Counted from the first letter of the stretch, positions 54,645-64,000 are shown. The stretch: 64,000 nt of DNA from Pleurocapsaceae cyanobacterium CSU_1_1 (GCA_012034765.1 JAAUOU010000005.1:21356-85355); one strand, 5' to 3'. A program made the numbers and translations. The notes: generated by a model from the letters alone, not told the origin.

Positions 54645-55649
54645 ATGAATCAACTCCACATCGCCTTCACTTTATTTTTAAGTTTATTAGTTGAGGCGAT
54701 ACCTTTTTTGTTACTTGGAGTATTACTTTCTAGCGGGTTGCTATTTTTAATCGATGAAAAACAATTAATCACCAGGCTACCGAAAAATCCTTTGTTAGGT
54801 TCAGTTGTGGGTAGCTGCATCGGCTTTCTTTTTCCCGTTTGTGAATGCGGTAACATTCCTGTAGCCAGAAGATTATTATTAAAAAGAGTTTCTCCCTCCG
54901 TGGCGATCTCGTTTTTGTTGGCAGCGCCGACAATTAACCCAATTGTAATTTGGTCTACCTGGGTTGCTTTTGGCAATCAACCTCAAATTGTAATTTTTCG
55001 CGTTTTATTTTCTTTGGCGATCGCCATTATTGTTGGATGGGTTTTTAGTACTCAAAAAGATACTCGGTTACTGTTACAAACATCCTTTGCACGACGGTTT
55101 GATTCTATTATTTATTCTCAGTCAGAAAATACTGAAGGGAAACCTCTATTGTTGCAGTCTGGTAGTTTTATCCTAGATGGAGGTCAAGTTTTACCCTTTA
55201 ATAATTCTTTGTTATTAGATGCAGGTCAAAATTCAGCAGCTTTAAAATCTAAAGGACAATTTTTTGTAGATAACCTGCTACAAGAATTTAGCGAACTAGG
55301 AGGGATGTTAGTTTTAGGTAGTGCGATCGCGGCGATAATTCAAGTTTTTGTCCCGCGTGAATTTGTCTTGAATCTTGGTCAAGATACGATTACTTCTATT
55401 CTGGCAATGATGTTACTCGCTGTGATTGTATCTATTTGTTCCACCGTAGATTCTTTTTTTGCCCTTTCTTTTGCCGCTACTTTTACAAGTGGTTCTTTAT
55501 TAGCTTTTTTAGTATTTGGCCCGACCATAGATATTAAAAGTATTGGTTTAATGGCATCAATTTTTAAACCGAAAATCATTATTTATATTTTTACCCTGGT
55601 TGCCCAACTAACTTTTATTTTTACGCTGACTTATAGTTACTTTTTCTAA
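54645..55649 (+). CDS. Permease of the UPF0718/ArsP-like family
   Basis: A 334-residue permease with about eight membrane segments. The family signature PVCECGNIPVARRLL is near residue 70, followed by AAPTINPIVIWSTWVAFG. A hydrophilic insertion (about residues 160-210) separates the halves, and the second half has ICSTVDSFFALSFAATF and FGPTIDIKSIGLM. It is normally paired with a TIGR03943 protein, here 23 bases downstream. The ATG is preferred over the upstream TTG. The substrate, possibly a metal or organoarsenical, is unproven. Confidence 0.87.
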   Translation: MNQLHIAFTLFLSLLVEAIPFLLLGVLLSSGLLFLIDEKQLITRLPKNPLLGSVVGSCIGFLFPVCECGNIPVARRLLLKRVSPSVAISFLLAAPTINPIVIWSTWVAFGNQPQIVIFRVLFSLAIAIIVGWVFSTQKDTRLLLQTSFARRFDSIIYSQSENTEGKPLLLQSGSFILDGGQVLPFNNSLLLDAGQNSAALKSKGQFFVDNLLQEFSELGGMLVLGSAIAAIIQVFVPREFVLNLGQDTITSILAMMLLAVIVSICSTVDSFFALSFAATFTSGSLLAFLVFGPTIDIKSIGLMASIFKPKIIIYIFTLVAQLTFIFTLTYSYFF

Positions 55650-55672
55650 GCTGTTACCTTTGATTGAATGTC

Positions 55673-56473
55673 ATGAATTTAGCTAATCCGCGAAAAGCGA
55701 ACCCCAACAAAAACAATCCTTTATTCTCTTGGTTAGATGGATTGGCTTTATTAACCTGGGGAAGTTTATTGCTCAAATACACTATCACAGGGCAGTATAA
55801 ATTATTAATTCACCCGAATTACTATGGTTTAGTATTAGCTAGCAGCATCATTTTATTGGGGTTGGGAATAGTCAAAATAAAACTAACCCTAGCTCATACT
55901 CAGCAAAAAAATAGTGAACATATTGCTTTATTTTCTCCTGGCTTTAGCAGTAGTTTGCTAATCTGTGTAGCGATCGCCGGATTAATGATTCCACCCAAAA
56001 TTTTAACCAGTCAAAGCGCGATGAAAACAGGGGTGAGAGATATTCCCTTAACTCGTTCTCAACCCCAATCCTTTCGTACTGTTACCAAACCAGAAGAGCG
56101 ATCGCTGATTGAATGGATTCGTACTATTAACGCTTATCCCGAACCCGATGCCTATAAGGGGCAATTAGCTAACGTTAGTGGTTTTGTACTGCACTTAAAG
56201 GAACTTCCCGATAATTACTTAATGCTGTCTCGTTTTGTCATTACCTGCTGTGCGGTAGATGCCTATCCGATTGGGATTCCTGTCAAACTAGAAACTAGCC
56301 GTAATACCTACCCGCCTGACACTTGGCTACAAATTCAAGGAGCAATGATCGCCGAAACATTGCCTATTAAAGAGCAAGTATCTAAAACTACTATGGAGAG
56401 ACGCTCTGTAGTTTTAGCTGCCAAATCGATTAAATCTATCCCAATTCCTGCCGATCCCTATGGCTACAAGTAA
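55673..56473 (+). CDS. TIGR03943-family putative permease subunit
   Basis: A 266-residue membrane protein. Three hydrophobic segments (DGLALLTWGSLLLKYTITG as GLALLTWGSLLLKY, LASSIILLGLGIVKI, LLICVAIAGLMIPP) are followed by an extracytoplasmic beta-rich domain with YLMLSRFVITCCAVDAYPIG, the conserved Cys-Cys pair. TIGR03943 proteins are obligate neighbours of UPF0718 permeases, as here, so the two probably form one transporter. A propeller-protein gene follows three bases after the stop. The ATG is preferred over a TTG three codons earlier. Confidence 0.85.
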   Translation: MNLANPRKANPNKNNPLFSWLDGLALLTWGSLLLKYTITGQYKLLIHPNYYGLVLASSIILLGLGIVKIKLTLAHTQQKNSEHIALFSPGFSSSLLICVAIAGLMIPPKILTSQSAMKTGVRDIPLTRSQPQSFRTVTKPEERSLIEWIRTINAYPEPDAYKGQLANVSGFVLHLKELPDNYLMLSRFVITCCAVDAYPIGIPVKLETSRNTYPPDTWLQIQGAMIAETLPIKEQVSKTTMERRSVVLAAKSIKSIPIPADPYGYK

Positions 56474-56476
56474 TAT

Positions 56477-57976
56477 ATGACTTATAAAAGATTATCCCAG
56501 CCGATCGACAAAATTGCGATCGCTCTAATTACTTTTTTGGCTTTAATTATTGGCTTGCTGCTGTGGGGTGGTACTACTTGCGATGATGATTGTATCTTTC
56601 ATCCTGGGGCGAAGGTCAATGATTTTAGCTGGCAAAATAAAATTATTGGGGGAGAAGATCGGGCTTTTATTTTGACCTTTAATCGTCCCATTGATCGTGC
56701 TAGTGTCGAGCAAAATCTAGCTATTACCCCTCCTCTCCCTGGTAAGATTAGCTGGTCTGGGTTGAGAATGGCTTATACCTTAGAAACTCCTGCACCCTAT
56801 GGAGAAACTTATCATCTAGCTTTAGCTGGAGCAAGAGACAGATATGCTAATCAGGCACAACAAGGGGATCTAATTCAACCTTTTACAGCCGAATTTCGCA
56901 GTCGCGATCGCGCATTAGCCTATATTGGTACTCAAGGAGAGGAAAAAGGCAGGTTAATTCTATTTAATTGGACTCAACAGCAAAAGTCAATTCTCACTCC
57001 TGAAAATTTAACCGTATTTGACTTTGAACCCTATCCTCAAAGAGAGGGTTTCTTATTTTCTGCTACCGATGTAAATCAAGGCGAAACAGGAATTCAAGGA
57101 TTACAACTATATACTGTCTCCACTAGCTGGGATATTCAAAAAGTTAACCAGAATAACCCCAAAGTAAAATTAGTTTTAGATAATCAGGAATATCAAAATA
57201 ATAAATTTGACCTTTCCCAAGATGGTAAGACTATTGTTGTCCAGCGACTCAACCGTAAAAATCCCCATAACTATGGTCTATGGAAGATTACTGACAATCA
57301 GCTAGCAAAATTAATTACCGACGCTCAAACTGGCGTTTTTTTAATTACACCAGATAGCCAAGCTGTAGCTGTGGCAAAAGGAGAAGGTATTGCTGTGTTA
57401 GCTTTAGAAACTAACGCCCAACCTATCGACTTTCTCCCCAAATTCGGTCAGGTGCTAGATTTCACTGCTGATGGTGCTGGCGCAGCCATGATTGACTATC
57501 ATACAGATAATCCTAAGTTAAGCTCGACACAATCTCTAATTTACGTCAATAATCTAGGTATCCAGAAACAACTCTTCAATACAGAAGGATCAATTCAAAA
57601 TTGTCAGTTCGATCCTACAGCAACGCATCTATATTGTTGGTTAACAGAATTAGTTAAAGGCGATCTATATATTGAGCAACCCTATTTAGCCAAAATTAAT
57701 CTTAAGACCTTACAAACTGAAACTCTAGTAAAGTTAGCAAAATATCAAGATAGTACAATCAGTGTTGCACCCGATGGATTAGGAATTCTCTTTGAACGAT
57801 TAGGCTCGACCTACCCTGACGGATCGCCAAATAATAATACGACCACTATGAAACCTTCAATAACGAAAAGTAATAGTATCTGGTTAGCGATTCCTAATTC
57901 TAGTCAAACCAATGCGACTGCGATGATTGTAGAGCAATTGCCCTTTGTCGGTTTTCGACCACAGTGGTTGCCTTAA
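56477..57976 (+). CDS. Exported Ig-like/beta-propeller protein linked to the permease pair
   Basis: A 499-residue protein with one N-terminal membrane segment (about residues 14-32). An Ig-like domain follows (about 45-140: FILTFNRPIDRASVEQNLAI, APYGETYHLALAG). The rest is a WD40/PD40-like propeller (KFDLSQDGKTIVVQRL, FLITPDSQAVAVAKGEG, ISVAPDGLGILFERLG). It starts three bases after the TIGR03943 gene and is presumably co-expressed. It may bind a ligand for the transporter on the outer face. No enzyme motif is seen. Confidence 0.75.
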   Translation: MTYKRLSQPIDKIAIALITFLALIIGLLLWGGTTCDDDCIFHPGAKVNDFSWQNKIIGGEDRAFILTFNRPIDRASVEQNLAITPPLPGKISWSGLRMAYTLETPAPYGETYHLALAGARDRYANQAQQGDLIQPFTAEFRSRDRALAYIGTQGEEKGRLILFNWTQQQKSILTPENLTVFDFEPYPQREGFLFSATDVNQGETGIQGLQLYTVSTSWDIQKVNQNNPKVKLVLDNQEYQNNKFDLSQDGKTIVVQRLNRKNPHNYGLWKITDNQLAKLITDAQTGVFLITPDSQAVAVAKGEGIAVLALETNAQPIDFLPKFGQVLDFTADGAGAAMIDYHTDNPKLSSTQSLIYVNNLGIQKQLFNTEGSIQNCQFDPTATHLYCWLTELVKGDLYIEQPYLAKINLKTLQTETLVKLAKYQDSTISVAPDGLGILFERLGSTYPDGSPNNNTTTMKPSITKSNSIWLAIPNSSQTNATAMIVEQLPFVGFRPQWLP

Positions 57977-58084
57977 TTAAGATTACTTTAAACAAAAGAT
58001 TGGCGGTGGCGATCGCTGTCTAGGTAATTGACATCATTGAAGGATTGTGATTTTGATTTGCAACATGCCCATCTTGATCTATAT

Positions 58085-58966
58085 CTATAGAAAATTGGTT
58101 TCTCTAGCTCGACGACGGTTTATTTGACGGGCTTTTTTATCTGGAGTTAAGCGATCGTAACAGCGAGGACAAGCAATATGTGCTTGATAGTGTGGTGAGT
58201 TTTTATCTGCTTGGGAAATAGGATGTCCACAGGCATAGCAAAGCTCATGACTACCAAGTTCTAGACCTTCTTTGACAGCAACTCGCTCATCAAAAACAAA
58301 ACATTCTCCCTCCCACATGCTTTCTTCAGGAGATACATTTTCCAAATATTTCAGAATTCCCCCTTTGAGGTGATAGACCTCTTTAAATCCTTGAGATAGC
58401 AGATATGCCGAGGCTTTTTCGCAACGAATTCCTCCAGTGCAGAACATTGCTACTTTAGAATTTTCTTGAGGATTTAGATTTTGGGCTATATATTCAGGAA
58501 ACTCACGAAAAGATTGAGTGTGGGGGTTGTGCGCTCGTTGAAAACTACCTATGTTTACTTCATACTCATTTCTGGTATCAATCACAACTACTTCAGGATC
58601 GCCGATCACCAGATTCCAATCTTGAGGATCGATATAAGTACCAACCTGTTGGTTAGGGTTAATCTCTGGTAAGCCAAGAGTAACGATTTCTGCTTTTATT
58701 TTGACCTTTAGCCGAACAAAAGGAGGTTTTTCGGTTGTAGATTCTTTAGATTCTAAATCAGCAAGATTAGGCAGGCTACGAAGATGGGTTAAAACAGTGG
58801 TGATCGCCTTGGCACTTCCTGCGATCGTGCCGTTAATTCCTTCTGCTGCCAAGATAATTGTACCTTTGACCTCTTGTAATTGACACCAAGCCAAAATTTG
58901 CTGCTGTTTAGCTTTTAGATCCGAAATATTAGCGAATTTATAAAAAGTAGCAATCAAATGAGTCAT
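58085..58966 (-). CDS. trhO: tRNA uridine-34 hydroxylase TrhO (rhodanese-like)
   Basis: A 293-residue YceA-type protein. The N-terminal ferredoxin-like domain has TIILAAEGINGTIAGS. The rhodanese domain has VVIDTRNEYEVNIGSFQRA and the catalytic Cys loop MFCTGGIRCEKAS. A C-terminal cysteine-rich part follows (CYACGHPIS, CPRCYDRL). TrhO installs 5-hydroxyuridine at tRNA position 34 in an oxygen-dependent way. The panB gene lies upstream on the same strand, 15 bases away, so the two are probably co-transcribed. Confidence 0.92.
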   Translation of the reverse strand: MTHLIATFYKFANISDLKAKQQQILAWCQLQEVKGTIILAAEGINGTIAGSAKAITTVLTHLRSLPNLADLESKESTTEKPPFVRLKVKIKAEIVTLGLPEINPNQQVGTYIDPQDWNLVIGDPEVVVIDTRNEYEVNIGSFQRAHNPHTQSFREFPEYIAQNLNPQENSKVAMFCTGGIRCEKASAYLLSQGFKEVYHLKGGILKYLENVSPEESMWEGECFVFDERVAVKEGLELGSHELCYACGHPISQADKNSPHYQAHIACPRCYDRLTPDKKARQINRRRARETNFL

Positions 58967-58981
58967 TGCAATTGTAGGTAA

Positions 58982-59761
58982 CTATGATTGAGGAAATTTT
59001 TGGTGCTGTACTTCTTGAGTAAAATCTTGAACGGCATCAGTAATGACCTGTTTGAGATTAACATAAGACTTCGCAAAGGGCGGTTGCCTGGTGGACATCC
59101 CCAACAAATCAGCGGTCACTAACACCTGACCATCGCATTTATTACCTGCACCAATGCCAATGGTGGGAATAGCTATTTTATCAGTAATAGTTGCTGCCAA
59201 ATCGCTAGGAATATGTTCTAGGATAATGCCAAATGCTCCTGCTTGAGCCAGAGCGATCGCCTGATCAATAATCATTTGTGCTGATTCTTGGGTCTGTCCT
59301 TGCTGTTTGTAGCCCAAAATCCGCACCGACTGGGGAGTTAAACCCACATGACCCATGACGGGAATGCCGATCGCCGTTAATTCTTGAACTATATTAATAA
59401 TTTTAGGATGTCCCCCTTCGAGTTTAACTGCCGATGCACCAGTTTCTTTAAGCACTCTGCCTGCTGCTTCCATCGCCTGAGAGACACTAACTTGATAGCT
59501 CATAAATGGCAGATCGCAAACGACTAGGGCCTGTTGAACCCCACGACAAACGGCTTTTGTGTGATGAATCATCTCATCCAGAGTCACAGGTAAAGTACTC
59601 GAATAACCCAAGCCAACCATAGCTAAGGAATCCCCCACGAGGATAATATCTACTCCTGCTCGATCTAAAATCTGTGCCAGACTATATTCCCAGGCGGTAA
59701 GGGAAATAATTGAACGTCCTGACTTTTTCCACTGAGTTAATTGCTGTAAAGTTACTGCCAT
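58982..59761 (-). CDS. panB: Ketopantoate hydroxymethyltransferase PanB
   Basis: A 259-residue TIM-barrel enzyme that makes ketopantoate, the first committed step to pantothenate and coenzyme A. Family motifs are [25 protein letters not shown] (as [11 protein letters not shown]), [30 protein letters not shown] and [17 protein letters not shown]. Metal and substrate residues of the family are present. It is co-directional with trhO and divergent from the ABC ATPase gene. Confidence 0.94.
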   Translation of the reverse strand: MAVTLQQLTQWKKSGRSIISLTAWEYSLAQILDRAGVDIILVGDSLAMVGLGYSSTLPVTLDEMIHHTKAVCRGVQQALVVCDLPFMSYQVSVSQAMEAAGRVLKETGASAVKLEGGHPKIINIVQELTAIGIPVMGHVGLTPQSVRILGYKQQGQTQESAQMIIDQAIALAQAGAFGIILEHIPSDLAATITDKIAIPTIGIGAGNKCDGQVLVTADLLGMSTRQPPFAKSYVNLKQVITDAVQDFTQEVQHQKFPQS

Positions 59762-59854
59762 TGAGATCTAAGCTGGGTCTAATATTTTGGAAGCTGTTAT
59801 TTAAAGCTATTGTCTTATTGTAAAAGCTGAAGATTACAACTTAATTATTAGAAC

Positions 59855-60918
59855 ATGGCAAAACTTAAATTACAAAATTTACAGAAGAAATATCGTGCTG
59901 ATGTTATCCCTGTCAAAGATATTTCCTTAGAAATTGATGACGGTGAATTTCTGACTTTACTAGGGCCGTCTGGATGTGGTAAGTCTACCTTATTACGTTT
60001 GATTGCAGGCTTAGAGGCTCCCACGAGGGGAGAGGTAAGTATTGACGGGCAAAATGTCAATCAGGCTGCTCCTGCGATCGCAATATGGCAATGGTCTTTC
60101 AAAGTTATGCTCTCTATCCTCACATGACGGCAGCAGAAAATATCGCTACAGCCTTAAAAATACGCAAGATGCCTGAAGCGGAAATCAAGCGTCGAGTTAA
60201 TGAGGCAGCCCACAAATTAGAGTTGACCAGTCTGCTCAACCGTAAGCCTGGTCAAATGTCTGGTGGTCAAAGACAAAGAGTGGCTTTAGCTAGAGCTTTA
60301 GTGCGTGACCCAGAAGTGTTTTTATTAGACGAGCCATTAAGCAATCTGGATGCATTATTACGAGAGCAGGTAAGAGCGCAGATGAAACAGCTATTTAAAG
60401 AACAAAACAAGCCTGTAGTCTATGTCACTCACGATCAAACCGAAGCCATGACCCTATCTACCAAGGTGGCAGTATTGAACCAAGGCATGATCCAACAGTT
60501 AGATCCTCCTAGTCGCATCTACTCTCATCCTGCGAATGAATTTGTGGCAAGCTTTGTCGGTAGTCCCCAGATGAATTTGTTAACCCTCAAGTGTGAGGAA
60601 AATACTGTCTTCATCGGTAAATATTGCTTTGAGTTACCAAATACAGTTAGCGACAGAACTCAAATTCTTTTAGGCATCAGACCTGAAGATGTTTGTCTGG
60701 CTAATTCAGAAGCAGAAGCATCAATTATCGGTCAGGCATATTTAGTTGAGCAACTAGGTAAAGACAACCTAGTTAGTCTAAAAATACAAGATTCGGCAAA
60801 AACAATTAGAGCGTTACTACCTAGCGATCGCGACTGGCAAGACCAAACAATTCCTTTAACTATCCAACCTAGTAAAATTCACTGGTTTGATCCTGAAACA
60901 GGCGATCGCCTTGATTAA
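59855..60918 (+). pseudogene. Carbohydrate ABC transporter ATPase (MalK/UgpC-like), frame broken by one C
   Basis: A 354-residue sugar-importer ATPase once one C is added at 60075: QAAPAD then reads [16 protein letters not shown]. Walker A is [16 protein letters not shown], the signature LSGGQ reads [15 protein letters not shown], Walker B is [13 protein letters not shown], and the switch is [11 protein letters not shown]. The C-terminal regulatory TOBE domain ends [20 protein letters not shown] (in parts [12 protein letters not shown]). MalK-type ATPases often serve several permeases, and the lone MalG-type permease in this window could be one partner. The break is of the same type as the others. 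Confidence 0.87.
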
Positions 60919-60997
60919 CGTCAGTTCGGGTTAAGACAAGCTCAGGGTTAGGTCAGCTATCAGTTTTTTACTGACTGTCCAACAATCACCTAACTAC

Positions 60998-62545
60998 CTA
61001 ACTAGCGACCTTTTCTACTTTTGGTTTAGAAGCAATATAGTTAGCAAGCTGAGTATTAATCTGCTCTTTGACAATAAAGCGATACTCGGTAAAGTGTTCG
61101 AGATAAGCACATAAAGTGAGGTAAATTTCTAGCTGGCGAGGCTTTTTAACTAACACCTGAATTAAATTTTTCCAAAACAATACCCGAGTTTGAGCAACTA
61201 CTCCCTGTTTCCAAAGAATCAAACCTAAAGCACGAATTGTTTTCCAGCTTGGTCTGAGGGACTTGGCATTCTGTACGCTACCTAACATCATGTAGTAACG
61301 AAAGACACGCTCTAGGTAGTTTGCAGGGTCATATAGTTTCCAAAAAGCATTAACATACTCGGTGGCAATATCTTCAATATTTCTCGTCGGTACAAAATTC
61401 ATTAGGGTTGTTTGATTGATATTTGCCGAACCATTCAGCAGTCTTTCCTCTTTCTCCAGCCTGTCCCATAAAGCTGTGCTAGGTAAAGCTTGTAGCATAC
61501 TAAACATTGCCAAAGGAATATTTGTTTGTTCCACAAACTGAACAATGCGATCGCCAGCTTGGGGTTTTTCACCATCAAAGCCAATGATAAACCCTGCCAT
61601 GACCTGCATTCCTGCGGTAGTAATTTTATTAATGGATTCTGTCAGCGGATCGCGGGTATTCTGAAATTTACTCGTCAAGGCCAAGCTGTCTTGATCGGGA
61701 GTTTCAATTCCCAAAAAGACTTTTTTGAAATTACATTCCACCATCAGCTTCATCAACTCATCATCCTGAGCCAAATCGACTGAAGCCTCAGTGGTTAAGC
61801 CAAAGGGATAACCTTTTTGCGCCATCCACACTTTTAACTCTTGTAGCAACAATTTAACGTTGCGCTTGTTGCCGATAAAGTTGTCGTCCACCATAAACAC
61901 CGCACCACGCCAACCGAGATTATAAATGCACTCTAACTCCTCTAATAACTGCTCTGGAGTCTTAGTACGAGGTTTTCGTCCATAAAGCACGATAATGTCG
62001 CAAAATTCGCACTGAAAAGGGCAGCCACGGGAAAACTGCACAGACATGTTATCATAAGCAGTCAAATCCAGGAGGTCGTAACGAGGAATCGGTGTTTCTG
62101 TCACCGCTGGCTTTTCTGTGGAGCGGAAAATTCCCGAGCGATCGCCTCGCTCAATTGCGGCAATAAACATCGGCAGAGTAATTTCTCCTTCATCCAAGAT
62201 TAAAAAATCGGCTGCCTCAACTTCTTGGGGTGATGTCGTGGCATAAGGTCCACCCACAGCAACCAGCTTGTTACGATTCTTTGCTGCCAAAATCTGAGCT
62301 AACATATCGCTCTTTTGCACGATCATGCCAGAAATAATTATTAACTCTGCCCAATCCCAATCAGATTCGGTGATTTCTTGAATATTATGATCTACTAGTT
62401 TAAACTCCCACGATTGAGGTAGAATAGCTGCCACAGTAATTAAACCTAAGGGTGGCATGAGAGCTTTGCAGTCTACCAGAGCTAAAGTTTTCTCAAATGA
62501 CCAAAAACTTTTAGGAAATAAGGGGTATAACAATAAAGCTCGCAT
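60998..62545 (-). CDS. B12-binding radical SAM protein (DUF4070 type)
   Basis: A 515-residue enzyme. Residues 1-150 form a cobalamin-binding-like domain (LALVDCKALMPPLGLITVA, ILDEGEITL). The radical SAM core has SRGCPFQCEFCD (CxxxCxxC) near residue 175, MVDDNFIGNKRN and GFIIGFDGEK. A DUF4070-like tail follows (residues about 360-510). Relatives methylate unactivated carbons; hopanoid C2-methylase HpnP is one. The substrate cannot be assigned. It is convergent with the ABC ATPase gene. Confidence 0.87.
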   Translation of the reverse strand: MRALLLYPLFPKSFWSFEKTLALVDCKALMPPLGLITVAAILPQSWEFKLVDHNIQEITESDWDWAELIIISGMIVQKSDMLAQILAAKNRNKLVAVGGPYATTSPQEVEAADFLILDEGEITLPMFIAAIERGDRSGIFRSTEKPAVTETPIPRYDLLDLTAYDNMSVQFSRGCPFQCEFCDIIVLYGRKPRTKTPEQLLEELECIYNLGWRGAVFMVDDNFIGNKRNVKLLLQELKVWMAQKGYPFGLTTEASVDLAQDDELMKLMVECNFKKVFLGIETPDQDSLALTSKFQNTRDPLTESINKITTAGMQVMAGFIIGFDGEKPQAGDRIVQFVEQTNIPLAMFSMLQALPSTALWDRLEKEERLLNGSANINQTTLMNFVPTRNIEDIATEYVNAFWKLYDPANYLERVFRYYMMLGSVQNAKSLRPSWKTIRALGLILWKQGVVAQTRVLFWKNLIQVLVKKPRQLEIYLTLCAYLEHFTEYRFIVKEQINTQLANYIASKPKVEKVAS

Positions 62546-62944
62546 AATAAATGCCTCAGATTAAAAATTCAAAGTTATATAAGCTTATCTTGCCAGAATA
62601 AATAACGTCGTTAAAGGTTTATGTAATTCTCGAATAGCGAGCTTCACAGTTAACTCATCAGCCTAATTGATGCCTTTAGAAAAATTAATTAAGTTTTTAG
62701 GCTCACAGCTTTGCCTGGGATTATTCGCTCAAAATAGGTTTAATCTATTACAAAAAATACCTCAGCTCATTTAATTAAATACAATTTTATTATTGCTTTC
62801 AGCTTGAGCTATTTGAACCATGTGGTAGTTTAGTAACTTTAATTACTCTGTAAAAATACTGAGTAAAATATTTTTAAATTTATTGCCTCATCCTAAAGAT
62901 TGATAATAGTTAAATAAATAATAAAAAAATACTAAACTGAAGTA
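62546..62944. other. AT-rich intergenic region before the insertion sequence
   Basis: 399 bases of AT-rich sequence with no coding frame I trust. It probably includes the radical SAM gene promoter and then ends at the insertion sequence edge. No hairpin terminator was found. Confidence 0.35.
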
Positions 62945-64000
62945 CAGGGCTATTTCATTCTAAAAAGAGACGCGATATGTTTTAGGCTGAATTGGCATTT
63001 GCGCTGTGCCTGAGCCATATTGTCAAATCCAGCATCTCGATATAAGTTTAGGGCTAAGTTGCGCGCGATCGCTAAAATCTGAGGTAAGGGTTTGGTACGA
63101 ATTCTAGATTTGTCTTCCCCTTGGGTAACATCTCGAACATAATGAACTTTATTCTCTACACCCCAGTAACCACGAATTCTCTGGTAGAATTCAAATGCTG
63201 ATTCGGTTAAATCGGAGATATAGTATCTAACGCTAGACTCAGTTTTATATTTCAGTTGGCGTTCAGATTCGACTTTGATGATTGTTTTTACAGTTGGCCA
63301 TGGAGATAGATTCAATTCTATATAAGCTGTGCTGACTTGACGTTTTTCGATTCGTCCATGTCCCAAAAAGATATTTTCCCAACTATCATTTTGAACAAAC
63401 TGCTCCTGAATAGCTTGATATAACTTTGGTTGATTTCCTTTGACTGCTGCAAGATAATGGTTTCCTGTCTCAATTATGCTCAAGAGAGTTTTTTTGGGTA
63501 TTCATCGCATCAAAAGCAAACACTACCCCGTCAAGAGCTAATGCTTCAATCAATTTCGGTACAGCCCTAATTTCATTACTTTTATCAGGTACTTCTTCTG
63601 GTTGAAGAATCAACCCTCTTTCAACTAAATAAGCACTGACTAAAGTGATTGCTTGATGAGGTTCGCAATGGGGATGATCAGAAGACAATAAATAAGAGCC
63701 TCTAAGGACTTTTCCATCTACTGCTAGAGTCTCACCTGAAAATGGTTTAATTTCCCAGAAATTTGCTAATCTAGCAGAATAGTCTTGATCATCTAGACCT
63801 AGCAATGCTCTTCTAATCGTGCTGTAAGAGGGAATTCTCTTGACCTCAAACAGTTCTTTTAATTCTTCGCTGTATGATTTTAGCCAATCCCCGATCGCTA
63901 AAAAGCCCTGATTCCCTGCTGTTACTGCCAGCGTAAATAGAGCCAGACATAATTCTAATGAATGCCTTGTCCCCTGTTTTCTTCTATGATCTGGCATTCC
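62945..64000 (-). mobile_element. ISAs1-family insertion sequence, partial at the window end
   Basis: The element begins near CAGGGCTATTTCATT, which looks like an ISAs1-type terminal end, close after the transposase stop. The other end lies beyond the window. Target duplications cannot be checked. The internal transposase frame is broken. Confidence 0.65.
62950..63997 (-). pseudogene. ISAs1-family transposase, frame broken at an A7 run, partial
   Basis: Two frames make up a DDE transposase of the ISAs1 family. The first has PDHRRKQGTRHSLELCLALF and AVDGKVLRGS (first Asp), then FAFDAMNTQ. The second has NHYLAAVKGNQPKLYQ, RGYWGVENKVHYVRDV (the conserved Glu) and RNLALNLYRDAGF. They join at seven A residues (plus-strand T7, 63489-63495) only if two bases are added or one removed, unlike the one-base gains elsewhere. 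The true start is upstream of the window edge. It may be a dead element, a sequence error, or a translational-slippage site. Confidence 0.75.

Noticed and set aside
1241..60918. Programmed frameshifting as the cause of the many frame breaks
   Set aside because: Breaks occur in unrelated housekeeping genes at varied runs, including GG and a single C, without slippery-site context.
1..64000. tRNA or rRNA genes
   Set aside because: No convincing cloverleaf, T-loop or rRNA core sequence was noticed on either strand by eye.

Overview
The window is a stretch of cyanobacterial chromosome. The evidence is the very frequent palindrome GCGATCGC (HIP1), an MPBQ/MSBQ methyltransferase for plastoquinone and tocopherol synthesis, a CpcF-type phycobilin lyase subunit, a GT2 enzyme of the glucolipid-synthase type, the pilB-pilT-pilC order next to grpE-dnaK-dnaJ, and heptanucleotide tandem repeats (STRR type). 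The base composition is AT-rich. A unicellular or baeocyte-forming lineage is possible, but that is a guess from gene content.

Layout. 0-4.4 kb: MPBQ methyltransferase, a three-gene DUF488/DUF488/dual-OB cassette of unknown function, an SDR protein and a SnoaL-like protein. 4.4-12.7 kb: CpcF-like lyase, a TonB-like protein, a sterol-desaturase/SDR fusion divergent from a GT2 glucolipid synthase (probably galactolipid synthesis), then a small gene coupled to a DndD-like ATPase, and a DEP-domain protein. 12.7-17.1 kb: DUF1501/DUF1800 export pair and a VWA protein. 17.4-25.7 kb: GST, an aspartoacylase-like hydrolase, Era, MoaD-like, a sugar ABC permease, a DMT transporter, LipB, and the ribosome hibernation factor. 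25.8-36 kb: type IV pilus motor genes (minus) divergent from grpE-dnaK-dnaJ-tusA-rsgA (plus). 36-41.7 kb: cyclase, GlcF, a truncated HtpX, and a periplasmic redox cluster (Mo-oxidoreductase, cytochrome b, CcdA, TlpA-like). 42-54.4 kb: a 1,390-residue MFS/HEAT/cyclic-nucleotide-binding fusion, GT4, flavin reductase, a large membrane protein, DUF1400 hydrolase and fatty acyl-AMP ligase. 54.6-64 kb: permease/TIGR03943/propeller operon, TrhO, PanB, a sugar ABC ATPase, a B12-radical SAM protein, and an ISAs1-family transposase running off the end.

The most consistent oddity is technical or evolutionary. Eleven genes have reading frames broken at short runs of one base, and in ten of them adding one base (two in one gene, at separate runs) restores an excellent family match. 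Because this hits core genes such as lipB as well as accessory ones, I think most are homopolymer under-calls in the sequence rather than real pseudogenes. These genes are annotated over their full reconstructed extent. HtpX is a genuine truncation of another kind.

The best candidates for undescribed biology are the DUF488/DUF488/dual-OB cassette, the orphan DndD-like ATPase with its 65-residue partner, the transporter-HEAT-cNMP fusion, and the Mo/cytochrome b/CcdA/TlpA redox cluster. No tRNA, rRNA or CRISPR array was seen.
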